Source: Candidatus Flavonifractor merdavium | Lineage (GTDB): Bacteria > Bacillota > Clostridia > Oscillospirales > Oscillospiraceae | Reading direction: 5' to 3' | Length of the DNA stretch: 64,000 nt | Assembly (NCBI GenBank): GCA_019119335.1 | Contig: DWXF01000039.1 | Span: forward strand, 1 to 64,000 | Shown here: one piece after another, positions 16,979 through 26,113 of the stretch | Layout of the letters: every line of letters starts with the position of its first letter | Numbering within the stretch: the stretch's first letter is position 1 | Notes under the pieces: generated by a model | What the model was told of the DNA's origin: nothing | The model's database searches: none | The model's input: only the letters and a program-made list of their open reading frames with translations | Translations under genes and position numbers: made by a program

Positions 16979-17336
16979 GTTTTTTCCTCCCCTCCATCAG
17001 CTTCCGGGTCAGGCTCACAGCATAGGCAGTCACCCCAAAGGTGAGCACGGTGCTGACCACGCACACCGCCAGCAGGGGCAGCAGGTTGCTGGCCAGCACG
17101 TCGAAGTAGTTGATGACGCTCACCCCGGCGGGGATGAAGAAAAAGGCCATGTTGGACAGCAGAAAGTCGGACTTTTCCCGGATGTGGTCCACCCGCAGCA
17201 CCCGGCTCAGCAGCAGCGCCAGCAGCAGCACCATGCCGATGACGCTGGCGGGAAAGGCGATGGGGAGCAGGGCCTCCACAAGCTGACTGATCCAGCATAT
17301 GGAAAAAATGACAGCAACTTGGATGATGATTTTCAC
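16971..17336 (-). CDS. lrgA: LrgA/CidA family holin-like protein
   Basis: 121 residues with four hydrophobic helices. The motif AFPASVIGMVLLLALLLS and SNMAFFFIPAGVSVI are typical of LrgA/CidA. The start is GTG at 17336 preceded by GGAGG. No LytTR/LytS regulator of the usual lrgAB partnership is adjacent. Confidence 0.9.
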   Translation of the reverse strand: MKIIIQVAVIFSICWISQLVEALLPIAFPASVIGMVLLLALLLSRVLRVDHIREKSDFLLSNMAFFFIPAGVSVINYFDVLASNLLPLLAVCVVSTVLTFGVTAYAVSLTRKLMEGRKKHD

Positions 17337-17373
17337 GGAACTTCCGCCTCCAGGGTATCAAAATCAATTTTCG

Positions 17374-17402
17374 ATTCTAAAACCATCCCACCCATTTGTC
17401 AA
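17374..17402 (-). promoter_or_regulatory. Promoter of lrgAB
   Basis: Minus strand TTGACA (17397-17402), 17 bases, TAGAAT (17374-17379), about 38 bases before the GTG start of lrgA. Confidence 0.7.
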
Positions 17403-17450
17403 ACCAAGATTCCGGACCATTTTTCCGGCCCAATGGTGCAATGTGCGCAA

Positions 17451-17484
17451 AGAGCGGGGCCGCGGCATCCGCCGCGGCCCCGCT
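17451..17484 (-). terminator. Hairpin after the degV gene
   Basis: Perfect 14-bp GC-rich stem (451-464 with 471-484 of this kilobase, six-base loop). The downstream T-run is weak (TTTGCGC), so termination efficiency is uncertain. Confidence 0.55.
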
Positions 17485-17493
17485 CCTTCCTGT

Positions 17494-18369
17494 TCAGTCC
17501 AGAAATTGAATGCCGGCGCCGATCACTCCGTCGCCGATGTAGACGCTGAGGGTGGCGTCCATGGCCCCCTCCCAGCAGTGCTCATAGTCGGGGAAGGCCG
17601 CCCGCACCTTGGCGGACAGCTGGGCCATCTCCTCCGGCGCGCCGCCGTTGGCAATTCCCAGATTATACCGCCTGCCTGGCTGGAACCGCTGCCGCAGCAA
17701 ATCCACCATCTTGTCCTGGACCTGGCGGCGGCCCCGCACCTTGGCCACGCTCTGGAGCTGGCCGTCGTCGGCAAAGGTGATGATGGGCTTGATCTGCAGC
17801 ATGGTGCCCGCCATGGCGGTTACCTTGCCAATGCGCCCGCCCTTGTACAGATACTCCAGGGTGTCCACCGAGAAGAAGGGGAAGGTGTGTTCCACCAGGA
17901 AGGGCACCCGCTGGGAAATCAGGGCGTCCCAGTCCGCGCCCGCCTGGATCTCCTCCCACAGCTGGAGCACCATGATGCCCAGCCCCAGAGAGCCGCTTTT
18001 GGAGTCAAAGGCCGCCACCTCCAGGTCCTCCCGCTGGCCGGCCAGCAGGCGCACCATATTATAGGTACCCGACAGGCCGCCGGAGAGCATCAGGGCGATG
18101 ACCTTCTCGTACCCGTCGGCCTTGATGCGATCCAGGGCGTCGCTGACCGCGCCCCCCTCGGGCAGGGAGGTGCGGGGCAGCTCCCCCCGGTGCAGGCGGT
18201 CGTACACATCCTGGGCAAAGATATCCACGCCGTCGGAAAATTCCCCATCGGGACAGATGATCTTCAGAGGCACCGTGTAAATGGGCTTGCCCGCCCGCAT
18301 GCCGGCGGTAAGGTCCGCCGTGGAGTCGGTGAGCAGCGCGATTTTTTCCGGATTTGACAAGGTCATCAT
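17494..18369 (-). CDS. DegV family fatty-acid-binding protein
   Basis: 291 residues. The N-terminal IALLTDSTADL and later SLPEGGAVSD, MLSGGLSGTYNM and DSKSGSLGLGIMV blocks are diagnostic of DegV proteins, which bind fatty acids and in Firmicutes serve as the FakB subunit of fatty acid kinase. It lies divergent to a TetR regulator, with a palindrome between them, suggesting joint control. Two adjacent ATG codons make the exact start uncertain by one residue. Confidence 0.9.
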   Translation of the reverse strand: MMTLSNPEKIALLTDSTADLTAGMRAGKPIYTVPLKIICPDGEFSDGVDIFAQDVYDRLHRGELPRTSLPEGGAVSDALDRIKADGYEKVIALMLSGGLSGTYNMVRLLAGQREDLEVAAFDSKSGSLGLGIMVLQLWEEIQAGADWDALISQRVPFLVEHTFPFFSVDTLEYLYKGGRIGKVTAMAGTMLQIKPIITFADDGQLQSVAKVRGRRQVQDKMVDLLRQRFQPGRRYNLGIANGGAPEEMAQLSAKVRAAFPDYEHCWEGAMDATLSVYIGDGVIGAGIQFLD

Positions 18370-18389
18370 CCTACTCTATAATAAAGTCA

Positions 18390-18417
18390 TTGTCGCATAA
18401 CATTGTTATGTTATTAT
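18390..18417 (+). promoter_or_regulatory. Promoter with palindromic operator for tetR/degV
   Basis: A perfect palindrome CATAAC-ATT-GTTATG (18396-18410) sits exactly in the spacer between a possible -35 (TTGTCG, 18390-18395) and -10 (TATTAT, 18412-18417) reading toward the TetR gene. Position and symmetry suggest the operator of the TetR protein; this is inference. Confidence 0.5.
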
Positions 18418-18457
18418 TATAACTGGTATGTAAAGGAAATGTCAAGGGGGAGCGGAT

Positions 18458-19054
18458 ATGGACTATCATCAGCGCCGGCAGCTGCAGGCCAAGCAGACCG
18501 AGCAGGCCATTCTGGAATCTGCCATGGTGCTGGCCCGGGAGCACAGCTTTGATAAGGTATCGGTACGGGACATCTGCCAGCGGGCGGGGATTACCACCGG
18601 GGCCTTTTATCACCATTTCCGCTCCAAGGAGGATCTGCTCTCCCGGGGCTTCGCCCCTCTGGACCGGCACATGGAGGCGGCGCTGGCGGGGCATGAAAAC
18701 GACCCGCCGGACCAGCGGCTGTGGCTGATCCTGTCCACCTACGCCCGCTTCACCCAGGAGCAGGGGTGGGAGCTGGTGGCCCGGTACTACCAGCGGCGGC
18801 TGGACTCCCCCGACGACTCCTCCTGCATGGACCCCACCCGCTTCACCCTGCGCTCGGTGCTGGAGTGCCTGCGTCAGATGGAGGCGGAGGGGGTGCCCAT
18901 GCCGGGCTGCACCCCGGAGTGGCTGGCCGACTTTCTCTTCCGCCATTTCCGTGGCGTGGTGGTGGACTGGATCCTCCACCGGGGCAGCTATCCCTTATTA
19001 TCCCGGCTGGAGCAGGATTATACCCTGTTCAGCCGCACCTTCCAAAGGGACTGA
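18458..19054 (+). CDS. TetR/AcrR family transcriptional regulator
   Basis: 198 residues. The N-terminal DNA-binding domain reads ILESAMVLAREHSFDKVSVRDI then CQRAGITTGAFYHHFRSKEDLL, the classic TetR helix-turn-helix. The C-terminal domain is variable and gives no ligand. It is transcribed away from the DegV gene, with a palindrome between them, so it likely represses itself and degV. Because DegV binds fatty acids, an acyl ligand is conceivable but unproven. Ribosome site AAGGGGGAG precedes the ATG. Confidence 0.9.
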   Translation: MDYHQRRQLQAKQTEQAILESAMVLAREHSFDKVSVRDICQRAGITTGAFYHHFRSKEDLLSRGFAPLDRHMEAALAGHENDPPDQRLWLILSTYARFTQEQGWELVARYYQRRLDSPDDSSCMDPTRFTLRSVLECLRQMEAEGVPMPGCTPEWLADFLFRHFRGVVVDWILHRGSYPLLSRLEQDYTLFSRTFQRD

Positions 19055-19125
19055 CCTGATTTTTCCGTTGGACAGGCAACTTTTTCCGCCCGGGGGCATA
19101 TGCATCCTTGACGGAGGTGAGGGCC

Positions 19126-20310
19126 ATGTCCAGGCTGTTGTCCAAACAAGGGGCGCGGGATCTGCTTTTGGGGATGGGGCTGGTGGCGGCCACCCTGGCG
19201 CTGCTGCTCTATCCCCAGGCGTCCATGGAGGCGGCCCGCACCGGCCTGAAGCTGTGCGGCAACGTGATCATCCCCTCCCTATTCCCCTTTTTCGTGCTCT
19301 CCTCCCTGGTGGTGGAGCTGGGGCTGGCGGGGTACCTGGGCCGGCTTCTGGAGGGGCTTATGCGGCCCCTGTTCAACGTCAGCGGGGCCTGCGCCTCCGC
19401 CTTTGCTCTGGGTTTTATCGGGGGCTACCCGGTGGGGGCCACCACCGCCATCGGCCTGTACCGCAACGGCATGTGCACCAAGACCGAGGCGGAGCGGCTG
19501 CTGGCCTTCTGCAACAACTCCGGTCCCGCCTTCATCCTGGGGGTGGTGGGCGCGGGGGTGTTCGCCAGCAGCCGGGTGGGGGTGCTCCTCTGCGCCGCCC
19601 ACGCCCTGGCCTCGGTGTGCATCGGGCTGCTGTTCCGCTTCTACGGCCGCCGGGAGGAGGGGCGGCGGCGGGGCGGGACGGCGCCCCCCTTCAAGGCCCA
19701 GCGGTTTACCGCCGCCTTTACCGGGGCGGTGAAAAATTCCTTCCTCTCCACCCTGAACATCTGCGCCTTTGTGGTCTTTTTCACGGTGGTGATCCAGATG
19801 CTGGTGACCTCCGGTTTTCTCCCCGGCCTGGCCAAGGTGCTGGGGACGGCCCTGGCCCCCTTCGGTATGACGGCGGAGTGGGCCCAGCGGCTGCTCACCG
19901 GCGTGGTGGAGATCTCCTCCGGGGTGTGGACCCTGTCGGGGGACGGTACCCTCACCGGGCGGCTGACCATGGCGGCCTTCATGCTGGGGTGGGCGGGCAT
20001 CTCCGTCCACTGTCAGGTGCTCTCCTTTCTGGGGGACAGCGGCCTGTCCCCCCGCACCTACCTGATGGGCAAGCTGCTCCACGGCGGTCTGGCCGCCCTG
20101 TTCACCGCCGGTCTGGCCCGGGTGGTGCCCCTTGACGCGGAGGTATCCGCCTACCTGGCCCAGCAGGTGGCCGACATCGCGGACACCGACTTCTCCAGTG
20201 CCCTGGTTCTGTCGGTGGTGTGCGCCTGGGTGGTGTTCCTGTTCTTTTTCCTGGTGGCGGCGGCAGCCGCCAGAAAAGGCCTTGGCAAGAGACGGCGCTC
20301 CATGCTATAA
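19126..20310 (+). CDS. ylbJ: YlbJ-like sporulation integral membrane protein
   Basis: 394-residue polytopic protein of the YlbJ/SpoVV (nucleoside-recognition, Gate) family, needed in spore formers for late sporulation, with dipicolinate movement across the forespore envelope as the known role in Bacillus. Family blocks are IIPSLFPFFVLSSLVVE, GFIGGYPVGA, FCNNSGPAFILG and GWAGISVHCQVLSFLGD. TTG at 19108 also opens the frame, but GGAGGTGAGG precedes the ATG at 19126. It supports a spore-forming host. Confidence 0.88.
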   Translation: MSRLLSKQGARDLLLGMGLVAATLALLLYPQASMEAARTGLKLCGNVIIPSLFPFFVLSSLVVELGLAGYLGRLLEGLMRPLFNVSGACASAFALGFIGGYPVGATTAIGLYRNGMCTKTEAERLLAFCNNSGPAFILGVVGAGVFASSRVGVLLCAAHALASVCIGLLFRFYGRREEGRRRGGTAPPFKAQRFTAAFTGAVKNSFLSTLNICAFVVFFTVVIQMLVTSGFLPGLAKVLGTALAPFGMTAEWAQRLLTGVVEISSGVWTLSGDGTLTGRLTMAAFMLGWAGISVHCQVLSFLGDSGLSPRTYLMGKLLHGGLAALFTAGLARVVPLDAEVSAYLAQQVADIADTDFSSALVLSVVCAWVVFLFFFLVAAAAARKGLGKRRRSML

Positions 20311-20311
20311 T
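20282..20311 (+). promoter_or_regulatory. Promoter inside the 3' end of ylbJ
   Basis: TTGGCA (20282-20287), 18-base spacer, TATAAT (20306-20311), just upstream of the small cysteine-rich protein gene. Confidence 0.65.
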
Positions 20312-20339
20312 GGTTCATTGGAAAGAGAGGCGTTGTCCC

Positions 20340-20549
20340 ATGCTGTTTCAAAAGAAGATTGAGCCCCGCTGCGCCTACTGTGAACGTGGGACGCCGCTGG
20401 AGGAGGAGCAGATCCTCTGCCCCAAGAAGGGCGTGGTGACCCCTGCCGGGAGCTGCCGCGCTTTCCGGTACGATCCCCTCAAGCGGGTGCCGCCCCTGCC
20501 CAAGGCCCCGGATTTCAGTTCCCTCAAGGATGAGGACTTCAAATTATAA
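20340..20549 (+). CDS. Small cysteine-containing hypothetical protein
   Basis: 69 residues with a CAYC pair, CP and CR cysteines (MLFQKKIEPRCAYCERGTP... ILCPKKG... GSCRAFRYDP), a pattern that could bind one metal ion. It has its own perfect TATAAT promoter and a strong terminator, so it is a free-standing expressed unit and not a tail of ylbJ. I do not recognise a characterised family. An upstream in-frame extension to 20220 overlaps ylbJ and is unlikely. Confidence 0.7.
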   Translation: MLFQKKIEPRCAYCERGTPLEEEQILCPKKGVVTPAGSCRAFRYDPLKRVPPLPKAPDFSSLKDEDFKL

Positions 20550-20559
20550 CCATCTGTTT

Positions 20560-20592
20560 GACCCCGACGGTACGCCGCCGGGGTCTTTTTTT
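20560..20592 (+). terminator. Terminator before the eut operon
   Basis: GACCCCG (20560-20566) pairs with CGGGGTC (20579-20585), extended by an inner CGG/CCG, and is followed by seven T. Confidence 0.85.
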
Positions 20593-20675
20593 GCGCGTTT
20601 TTGCCCGCAAACGCCTGCATAATCCGTCCATTGCCTGACATACTAACCCCATCAAGGAAGAAACAGGGGGCGCCC
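20593..20675 (+). promoter_or_regulatory. Leader of the eut operon
   Basis: The 83 bases between the terminator and the first eut gene contain a small perfect hairpin (GCGTTT...AAACGC) and a GCATAAT box, but no convincing -35, and no tandem ANTAR hairpins as used by EutV. The promoter is therefore not resolved. Confidence 0.3.
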
Positions 20676-21767
20676 ATGGAACGATTTCAGCTGAAAACAG
20701 CCATTTCCTTTGGCAACGACGCTCTGGCCGCTCTGGAGGAGCTGGCCGGGCAGCGGGTGATGGTGATCACCGACGATTTTCTGGCCCGGTCCGGCCTGCT
20801 GGACCAGGTGCTGGCCCGTCTGAAGGGCTGCACCGTGGAGAAATACACCGACGTGGTCCCCGACCCGCCGCTGGTAATGGTGGCCCAGGGGGCCCGGAAG
20901 CTGGCCAACTTCAAGCCCCAGGCGGTGGTGGCCTTCGGGGGCGGCTCGGCCATGGACTGCGCCAAGGCCATGGTGGAGTTCGGCAAAAAGATGGGGGCGC
21001 CGGGGGAAATCAAGGTGTACGCGGTGCCCACCACCGCCGGCACCGGGTCGGAGGTCACCTCCTTCGCCGTACTCACCGACAGCGAGAAGGGGGTCAAGTA
21101 CCCCCTGGTGGACGACAGCCTGCTCCCCCATCAGGCGGTGCTGGATCCCGGCTTTCTGAAGGGGGTGCCTCCGGCGGTGACGGCGGACACCGGCATGGAC
21201 GTGCTGGCCCACGCCGCCGAGGCCTATGTGGCCAACAAGGCCACGGTGTATACCGACGCTCTGGCGGAGAAGGCCTTCGTGCTGGCCTTCCAGAACCTCC
21301 GCCCCGCCTATGATGCCAGGGGGGAGAGCGAGGCCAAGGCGGACATGCTGCTGGCCTCCAATCTGGCGGGAATGGCCTTCAATGCCGCCGGACTGGGGCT
21401 GTGCCACGGCATGGCCCACGCCCTGGGGGGCCGCTACCACGTGCCCCACGGGCGGCTCAACGCCATGCTTCTCCCCCATGTGGTGGCCTTCAACGCCGCC
21501 CAGCCCCAGGCCGCCAAAAAATACGCCCGTCTGGCCCAGCTGTGCGGCCTCTCCCCTACCAGCCGGTCCCTGATCTTCGGCCTCAACCGGCTGCGCAGCC
21601 AGCTGGGCCAGCCCCAGCGGCTGTCGTCCTGCGGGGTGGACGGCAAGACCGTAAAGGCCGACTCCGACGCCATCGCCGCCGCCGCCCTGGCCGACCTGTG
21701 CACCCCCTCCAATCCCCGGCCCGCCACCGCCCAGGACGTGAAGGGTCTTTTGAAGGAGCTGGTCTGA
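20676..21767 (+). CDS. eutG: Iron-containing alcohol dehydrogenase, EutG type
   Basis: 363-residue group III alcohol dehydrogenase. The NAD-binding loop is AFGGGSAMDCAKAM, and PTTAGTGSEVTSFAVL follows. Metal ligands come from DVLAHAAEAYV, GLGLCHGMAHALGG and HVPHGRLNAMLLPH. It reduces acetaldehyde to ethanol and regenerates NAD+ for the ethanolamine microcompartment. Start at 20676; an extended frame from 20601 lacks support. First gene of the operon, overlapping eutA by one base (TGATG). Confidence 0.9.
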   Translation: MERFQLKTAISFGNDALAALEELAGQRVMVITDDFLARSGLLDQVLARLKGCTVEKYTDVVPDPPLVMVAQGARKLANFKPQAVVAFGGGSAMDCAKAMVEFGKKMGAPGEIKVYAVPTTAGTGSEVTSFAVLTDSEKGVKYPLVDDSLLPHQAVLDPGFLKGVPPAVTADTGMDVLAHAAEAYVANKATVYTDALAEKAFVLAFQNLRPAYDARGESEAKADMLLASNLAGMAFNAAGLGLCHGMAHALGGRYHVPHGRLNAMLLPHVVAFNAAQPQAAKKYARLAQLCGLSPTSRSLIFGLNRLRSQLGQPQRLSSCGVDGKTVKADSDAIAAAALADLCTPSNPRPATAQDVKGLLKELV

Positions 21768-23182
21768 TGGGGGAGCAGCTGCTCTCGGTGGGCATCGACA
21801 TCGGCACCAGCACCACCCAGCTGATCCTGTCCCGGCTCACTCTGGAGAACCGGGCCGCCCCCTTCACAGTGCCCCGGGTGGCCATCTCGGACCGGCAGGT
21901 GCTCTACCGCTCGGACATCCACTTCACCCCCCTGCTGTCCGATACCGTTATCGACGCCGCCGGGGTGCGGGACATCGTGGCCGGGGAGTACCGCAAGTCG
22001 GGCTTCTCCCCCGCCCAGGTGGACACCGGGGCGGTGATCATCACCGGGGAGACCGCCCGGAAGGAGAATGCCCAGGAGGTGCTCTCCGCCCTGTCGGAGT
22101 TCGCCGGGGATTTTGTGGTGGCCACCGCCGGCCCCGACCTGGAGTCCATCCTGGCCGCCCGGGGAGCGGGGGCAGACGAATACTCCAAGGAGCATCACAC
22201 CACGGTATTACACTTTGATATCGGCGGCGGCACCTCCAACCTGGCCAAATACGCCCACGGGGAGCTGCTGGCCACCGGCTGCCTGGACGTGGGCGGGCGG
22301 CTCATCAAGCTGGATCCGGCCGGGCGGGTCACCTATGTGTCGCCGGTGCTGGCCCGGGCCGGGTGCCCCGCCCCGGCGGTGGGGGAGCCTGTCACGCCGG
22401 AGGGGCTGGCTCCCGTCATTGAGATCATGGTGGAGGCCCTGGAGCAGGCGGCGGGCCTACGGCCCGGACGGGACCGGCTGGAGGCCTTCCTCACCCAGGG
22501 CACCAGCTGGACGGCAGAGGCCGTCCCGGTGGTGTCCTTTTCCGGGGGTGTGGCCGACTGCATCTGCCGCCCGCCGGAAAACTGGCTGGCCTATGGGGAC
22601 CTTGGGGTGCTGCTGGGACGGGCCATCGCCGCCTCCCCGGCCTTTCAAAAGGTGGGCCGGTTCCAGGGGGCGGAGACCATCCGGGCCACGGTGGTGGGGG
22701 CGGGGAGCCACGCCACCGACCTGTCCGGCTCCACCATCTTCTACCGGGACATTACCTTTCCCCTGAAAAGCCTGCCTATTCTCAAGCTGACCGCCCGGGA
22801 GGAAACCGGCACGGCGGAGGAATTGGCGGGGCGCATTGTGGACAAACTGGGCTGGTATGCCGATCAGGAGGGGCTGACCCAGCTGGTGCTGGCCCTCCGG
22901 GGAGAGCAAAATCCCAGCTACGCCCGAATCCAGGAGCTGGCCCAGGGTGTGGTCCGGGGTCTGGAGCCTCTGCGCCGGGCGGGCTTTGTGCCCATTGTGG
23001 CGGTGGAGGCCGACCAGGCCAAGGTGCTGGGGCAGGCCATGGCCGCCCTGTGCCCCGGCCCCCTGCTCTGTCTGGACGGAGTAGGGGTGGACAACGGGGA
23101 CTATATGGACATCGGGGCCCCGGTGGCCGGGGGCACGGTATTGCCTGTTGTTATCAAAACCATAGCATTTCACAAATCGTAG
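21767..23182 (+). CDS. eutA: EutA, ethanolamine ammonia-lyase reactivating factor
   Basis: 471 residues. The N-terminal actin-like ATPase phosphate loop is SVGIDIGTSTTQLI, the second loop FDIGGGTSNLAKY and the adenosine region FSGGVADCI. EutA swaps damaged cobalamin for adenosylcobalamin in the ammonia-lyase. The start ATG overlaps the eutG stop. It lies directly upstream of eutB as in other Firmicutes. Length normal. Confidence 0.93.
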   Translation: MGEQLLSVGIDIGTSTTQLILSRLTLENRAAPFTVPRVAISDRQVLYRSDIHFTPLLSDTVIDAAGVRDIVAGEYRKSGFSPAQVDTGAVIITGETARKENAQEVLSALSEFAGDFVVATAGPDLESILAARGAGADEYSKEHHTTVLHFDIGGGTSNLAKYAHGELLATGCLDVGGRLIKLDPAGRVTYVSPVLARAGCPAPAVGEPVTPEGLAPVIEIMVEALEQAAGLRPGRDRLEAFLTQGTSWTAEAVPVVSFSGGVADCICRPPENWLAYGDLGVLLGRAIAASPAFQKVGRFQGAETIRATVVGAGSHATDLSGSTIFYRDITFPLKSLPILKLTAREETGTAEELAGRIVDKLGWYADQEGLTQLVLALRGEQNPSYARIQELAQGVVRGLEPLRRAGFVPIVAVEADQAKVLGQAMAALCPGPLLCLDGVGVDNGDYMDIGAPVAGGTVLPVVIKTIAFHKS

Positions 23183-23200
23183 CCGCAAAGGAGCGATCAC

Positions 23201-24565
23201 ATGATACTCAAGACCAAGCTACTGGGGCATGTCTACGAATTCAAGTCGGTAAAGGACGCCCTGGCCAAAGCCAATGAGGAGAAGTCGGGGGACCGGCTGG
23301 CGGGGATTGCCGCCGAGAACGCCGAGGAGCGGGTGGCGGCCAAGGTGGTGGTGGCCAACCTGACTCTGGCCGACCTGCGCAACCACCCCGCCGTCCCCTA
23401 TGAGGAGGACGAGGTCACCCGCATCATCCAGGACGACGTGAACGAGAAGATCTACGACCAGATCAAGAACTGGACGGTGTCCGAGCTGCGGGAGTGGCTG
23501 CTGGCGGAAAACCACGACGGCGACGCCATCCGCTGGGTGAGCCGGGGGCTGACGGCGGAGATGATCGCCGCAGTGACCAAGCTGATGAGCAACATGGACC
23601 TGATCTACGCCGCCAAAAAGATCAAGGTCACCGCCCACTGCAATACCACCATCGGCCTGCCGGGCACTCTGTCCTGCCGGCTCCAGCCCAACCACCCCAC
23701 CGACGACCCGGACGGTATCCTGGCCTCCCTGCTGGAGGGGCTGACCTACGGGGCGGGAGACGCGGTGCTGGGCCTGAACCCGGTGGACGACAGCGTGGAG
23801 AGCGTGCGCCGGGTGCTGGACCGGTTCCATGAGGTGCGCAGCCGCTGGAACATCCCCACCCAGATCTGCGTGCTGGCCCACGTCACCACCCAGATGGAGG
23901 CGGTGCGGAAGGGGGCCCCCTGCGACCTGATCTTCCAGTCCATCGCCGGCTCCCAGAAAGGCAACGAGGCCTTCGGTCTGGACGGCAGGCTCATTGAGGA
24001 GGCCCGTCAGCTGGCCCTGAAGGAGGGCGCCGCTGTGGGACCCAACGTGATGTACTTTGAGACCGGCCAGGGCTCCGAGCTCTCCTCCGAGGCCCACCAC
24101 GGGGCGGACCAGCTGGTGATGGAGGCCCGGTGCTACGGCTTCGCCAAGCGGTTCCAGCCCTATCTGGTGAACACGGTGGTGGGCTTCATCGGCCCGGAAT
24201 ATCTGTATAACTCCAAGCAGGTGATCCGGGCGGGGCTGGAGGACCACTTCATGGGCAAGCTCACCGGCATTCCCATGGGGTGCGACGCCTGCTACACCAA
24301 CCACATGAAGGCCGACCAGAACGACATTGAGGACCTGGCGGTGCTCCTCACCGCCGCCGGGTGCAACTACTTTATGGGCATCCCCCACGGGGACGACGTG
24401 ATGCTCAATTACCAGACCACCGGTTTCCACGAGACCGCCGCCCTGCGGGAGATCTTCGGCCTCACCGCCATTCCCCCCTTCCAGCGCTGGCTGGAGGACA
24501 TGGGTTTTGTGGAGAACGGCAAGCTGACCGCCCTGGCGGGGGACGCGTCGGTGCTGCTGGCATAA
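23201..24565 (+). CDS. eutB: Ethanolamine ammonia-lyase large subunit
   Basis: 454 residues, the standard size. EutB forms the barrel that binds ethanolamine and catalyses its B12-dependent conversion to acetaldehyde and ammonia. Conserved segments include [28 protein letters not shown] split around the barrel, [25 protein letters not shown] and [23 protein letters not shown] lies before the ATG. Functions with EutC and adenosylcobalamin supplied by EutT. Confidence 0.97.
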   Translation: MILKTKLLGHVYEFKSVKDALAKANEEKSGDRLAGIAAENAEERVAAKVVVANLTLADLRNHPAVPYEEDEVTRIIQDDVNEKIYDQIKNWTVSELREWLLAENHDGDAIRWVSRGLTAEMIAAVTKLMSNMDLIYAAKKIKVTAHCNTTIGLPGTLSCRLQPNHPTDDPDGILASLLEGLTYGAGDAVLGLNPVDDSVESVRRVLDRFHEVRSRWNIPTQICVLAHVTTQMEAVRKGAPCDLIFQSIAGSQKGNEAFGLDGRLIEEARQLALKEGAAVGPNVMYFETGQGSELSSEAHHGADQLVMEARCYGFAKRFQPYLVNTVVGFIGPEYLYNSKQVIRAGLEDHFMGKLTGIPMGCDACYTNHMKADQNDIEDLAVLLTAAGCNYFMGIPHGDDVMLNYQTTGFHETAALREIFGLTAIPPFQRWLEDMGFVENGKLTALAGDASVLLA

Positions 24566-24578
24566 GGAGGTTTTGCGC

Positions 24579-25451
24579 TTGAACGAACAAGAACTGCGCT
24601 CCCTGGTGGAGCGGATGGTGCTGGAGCTGGCGGGGCAGGAGCCGGTGAAAACCGCCCCCACTTCCCACGCCCCGGCGGAGCCCTCCAGCGGCTGCCTGGA
24701 GGATATCACCCAGACCGACCTGCGGGGGCAGTATCTGGTCCAAAACCCCCGGAATGAAACGGCCTTTCGGGAGCTGAAGAAAAAGACCCCCGCTCGCCTG
24801 GGCCTGGGCCGGGCGGGGGCCCGGTACCGCACCCTGTCCATGCTGCGGATGCGGGCCGACCACGCCGCCGCCCAGGACTCGGTGTTCTCCCACGTGCCCG
24901 ACGAGTTCGCCCCCCAAAACGGCTTTACCCCCGTCCAGACCCTGTGCCAGAGCAAGGACGAATACCTGACACGTCCCGACCGGGGCAGGCGGTTTGACGA
25001 GCAGAATCAGGCCATCATCAAAAAAGCCCTGGGGCAGAACCCCAAAATCGCCCTGGTGGTGGGGGACGGCCTCAGCTCCGCCGCCATCGAGGCCAACGCG
25101 GTGGACTGCCTCCAGGCCATTCGGGCGGGTCTGAAGGCCTACGGCCTGGAGGGCGGCCCGGTGCTCTATGTGAAGTACTGCCGGGTGGGAGCCTCCGACC
25201 ACATCGGGGACCTGACCGGGGCGGAGGTGGTGTGTATGCTGGTGGGAGAGCGGCCGGGTCTGGTGACGGCGGAATCCATGTCCGCCTACCTGACCTACAA
25301 GCCCCACATCGGCATACCCGAGTCCAAGCGGACGGTGATCTCCAACATCCACAAGGGGGGCACCACCGCCGTGGAGGCGGGAGCCCACATCGCCGAGCTC
25401 ATCAAGACCATGCTGGACAAAAAGGCCAGCGGCATCGACCTGAAGGGGTGA
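24579..25451 (+). CDS. eutC: Ethanolamine ammonia-lyase small subunit
   Basis: 290 residues. The N-terminal segment is divergent and probably targets the enzyme to the shell; the cobalamin-binding core includes [32 protein letters not shown] and [18 protein letters not shown]. The start is probably TTG at 24579, placed eight bases after AAGGAGG (24564-24570); the TTG at 24573 is too close to that site. The eutB stop lies inside the ribosome site, so the two are coupled. Confidence 0.95.
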   Translation: MNEQELRSLVERMVLELAGQEPVKTAPTSHAPAEPSSGCLEDITQTDLRGQYLVQNPRNETAFRELKKKTPARLGLGRAGARYRTLSMLRMRADHAAAQDSVFSHVPDEFAPQNGFTPVQTLCQSKDEYLTRPDRGRRFDEQNQAIIKKALGQNPKIALVVGDGLSSAAIEANAVDCLQAIRAGLKAYGLEGGPVLYVKYCRVGASDHIGDLTGAEVVCMLVGERPGLVTAESMSAYLTYKPHIGIPESKRTVISNIHKGGTTAVEAGAHIAELIKTMLDKKASGIDLKG

Positions 25452-25455
25452 GGAT

Positions 25456-26109
25456 ATGACGGGAGATCTGATTCCGGCCAGCGTGCTGGCCGCCCGCACC
25501 ATCGCCAACGTCAGCGAGACGCTGGCCAAAAAGCTGGGCCTGCCCAATGGATACCGCTCCATCGGCCTCATCACCGCCGACAGCGACGACGTGACCTACT
25601 GCGCCCTGGACGAGGCCACCAAGACGGCGGCGGTGGAGGTGGTGTACGGCCGCTCCCTGTACGCCGGAGCGGGCAACGCCTCCACCAAACTGGCGGGGGA
25701 GGTCATCGGCATTCTGGCCGGGCCCAACCCGGCGGAGGTGGAGTCCGGCCTGCGGGCCTGCGCCGACTTCATGGAGAGCGGGGTGGGCTTCCGCTCGGCC
25801 AATGAGGACGACTCCATCGTCTACTTCGCCCATACCGTCTCCCGGACGGGCTCCTACCTGTCCAAGGTGGCGGGGGTAAAGGAGGGGGAGGCTCTGGCCT
25901 ACCTGATCGCTCCCCCTCTGGAGGCCATTGTGGGCCTGGACGAGGCCATGAAGGCTGCCGACGTGGAGCTGGTGACCCTGTTCGAGCCCCCCACCGAGAC
26001 CAACTTCGGCGGCGGGCTGCTCACCGGCACCCAGAGCGCCTGCGACGCGGCGGCGGCCGCCTTTGCCGAGGCGGTAAAAGCGGTGGCCGCCCGACCCAAG
26101 GAGGTGTAA
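25456..26109 (+). CDS. eutL: EutL, tandem BMC shell protein
   Basis: 217 residues, a trimeric shell protein with two fused, permuted BMC domains and a gated central pore. Recognised from IGLITADSDDVTYCALDEATK, VVYGRSLYAGAGNASTKLAGE (seen in two pieces) and FFEPPTETNFGG-like LFEPPTETNFGGGLLTG. Follows eutC at four bases. Confidence 0.95.
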   Translation: MTGDLIPASVLAARTIANVSETLAKKLGLPNGYRSIGLITADSDDVTYCALDEATKTAAVEVVYGRSLYAGAGNASTKLAGEVIGILAGPNPAEVESGLRACADFMESGVGFRSANEDDSIVYFAHTVSRTGSYLSKVAGVKEGEALAYLIAPPLEAIVGLDEAMKAADVELVTLFEPPTETNFGGGLLTGTQSACDAAAAAFAEAVKAVAARPKEV

Positions 26110-26113
26110 CAGC

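Noticed and set aside
20593..20675. Ethanolamine antiterminator or B12 riboswitch in the eut leader
   Set aside because: Only a six-base-pair hairpin fits in 83 bases; no ANTAR dual hairpin or conserved cobalamin riboswitch core is visible.
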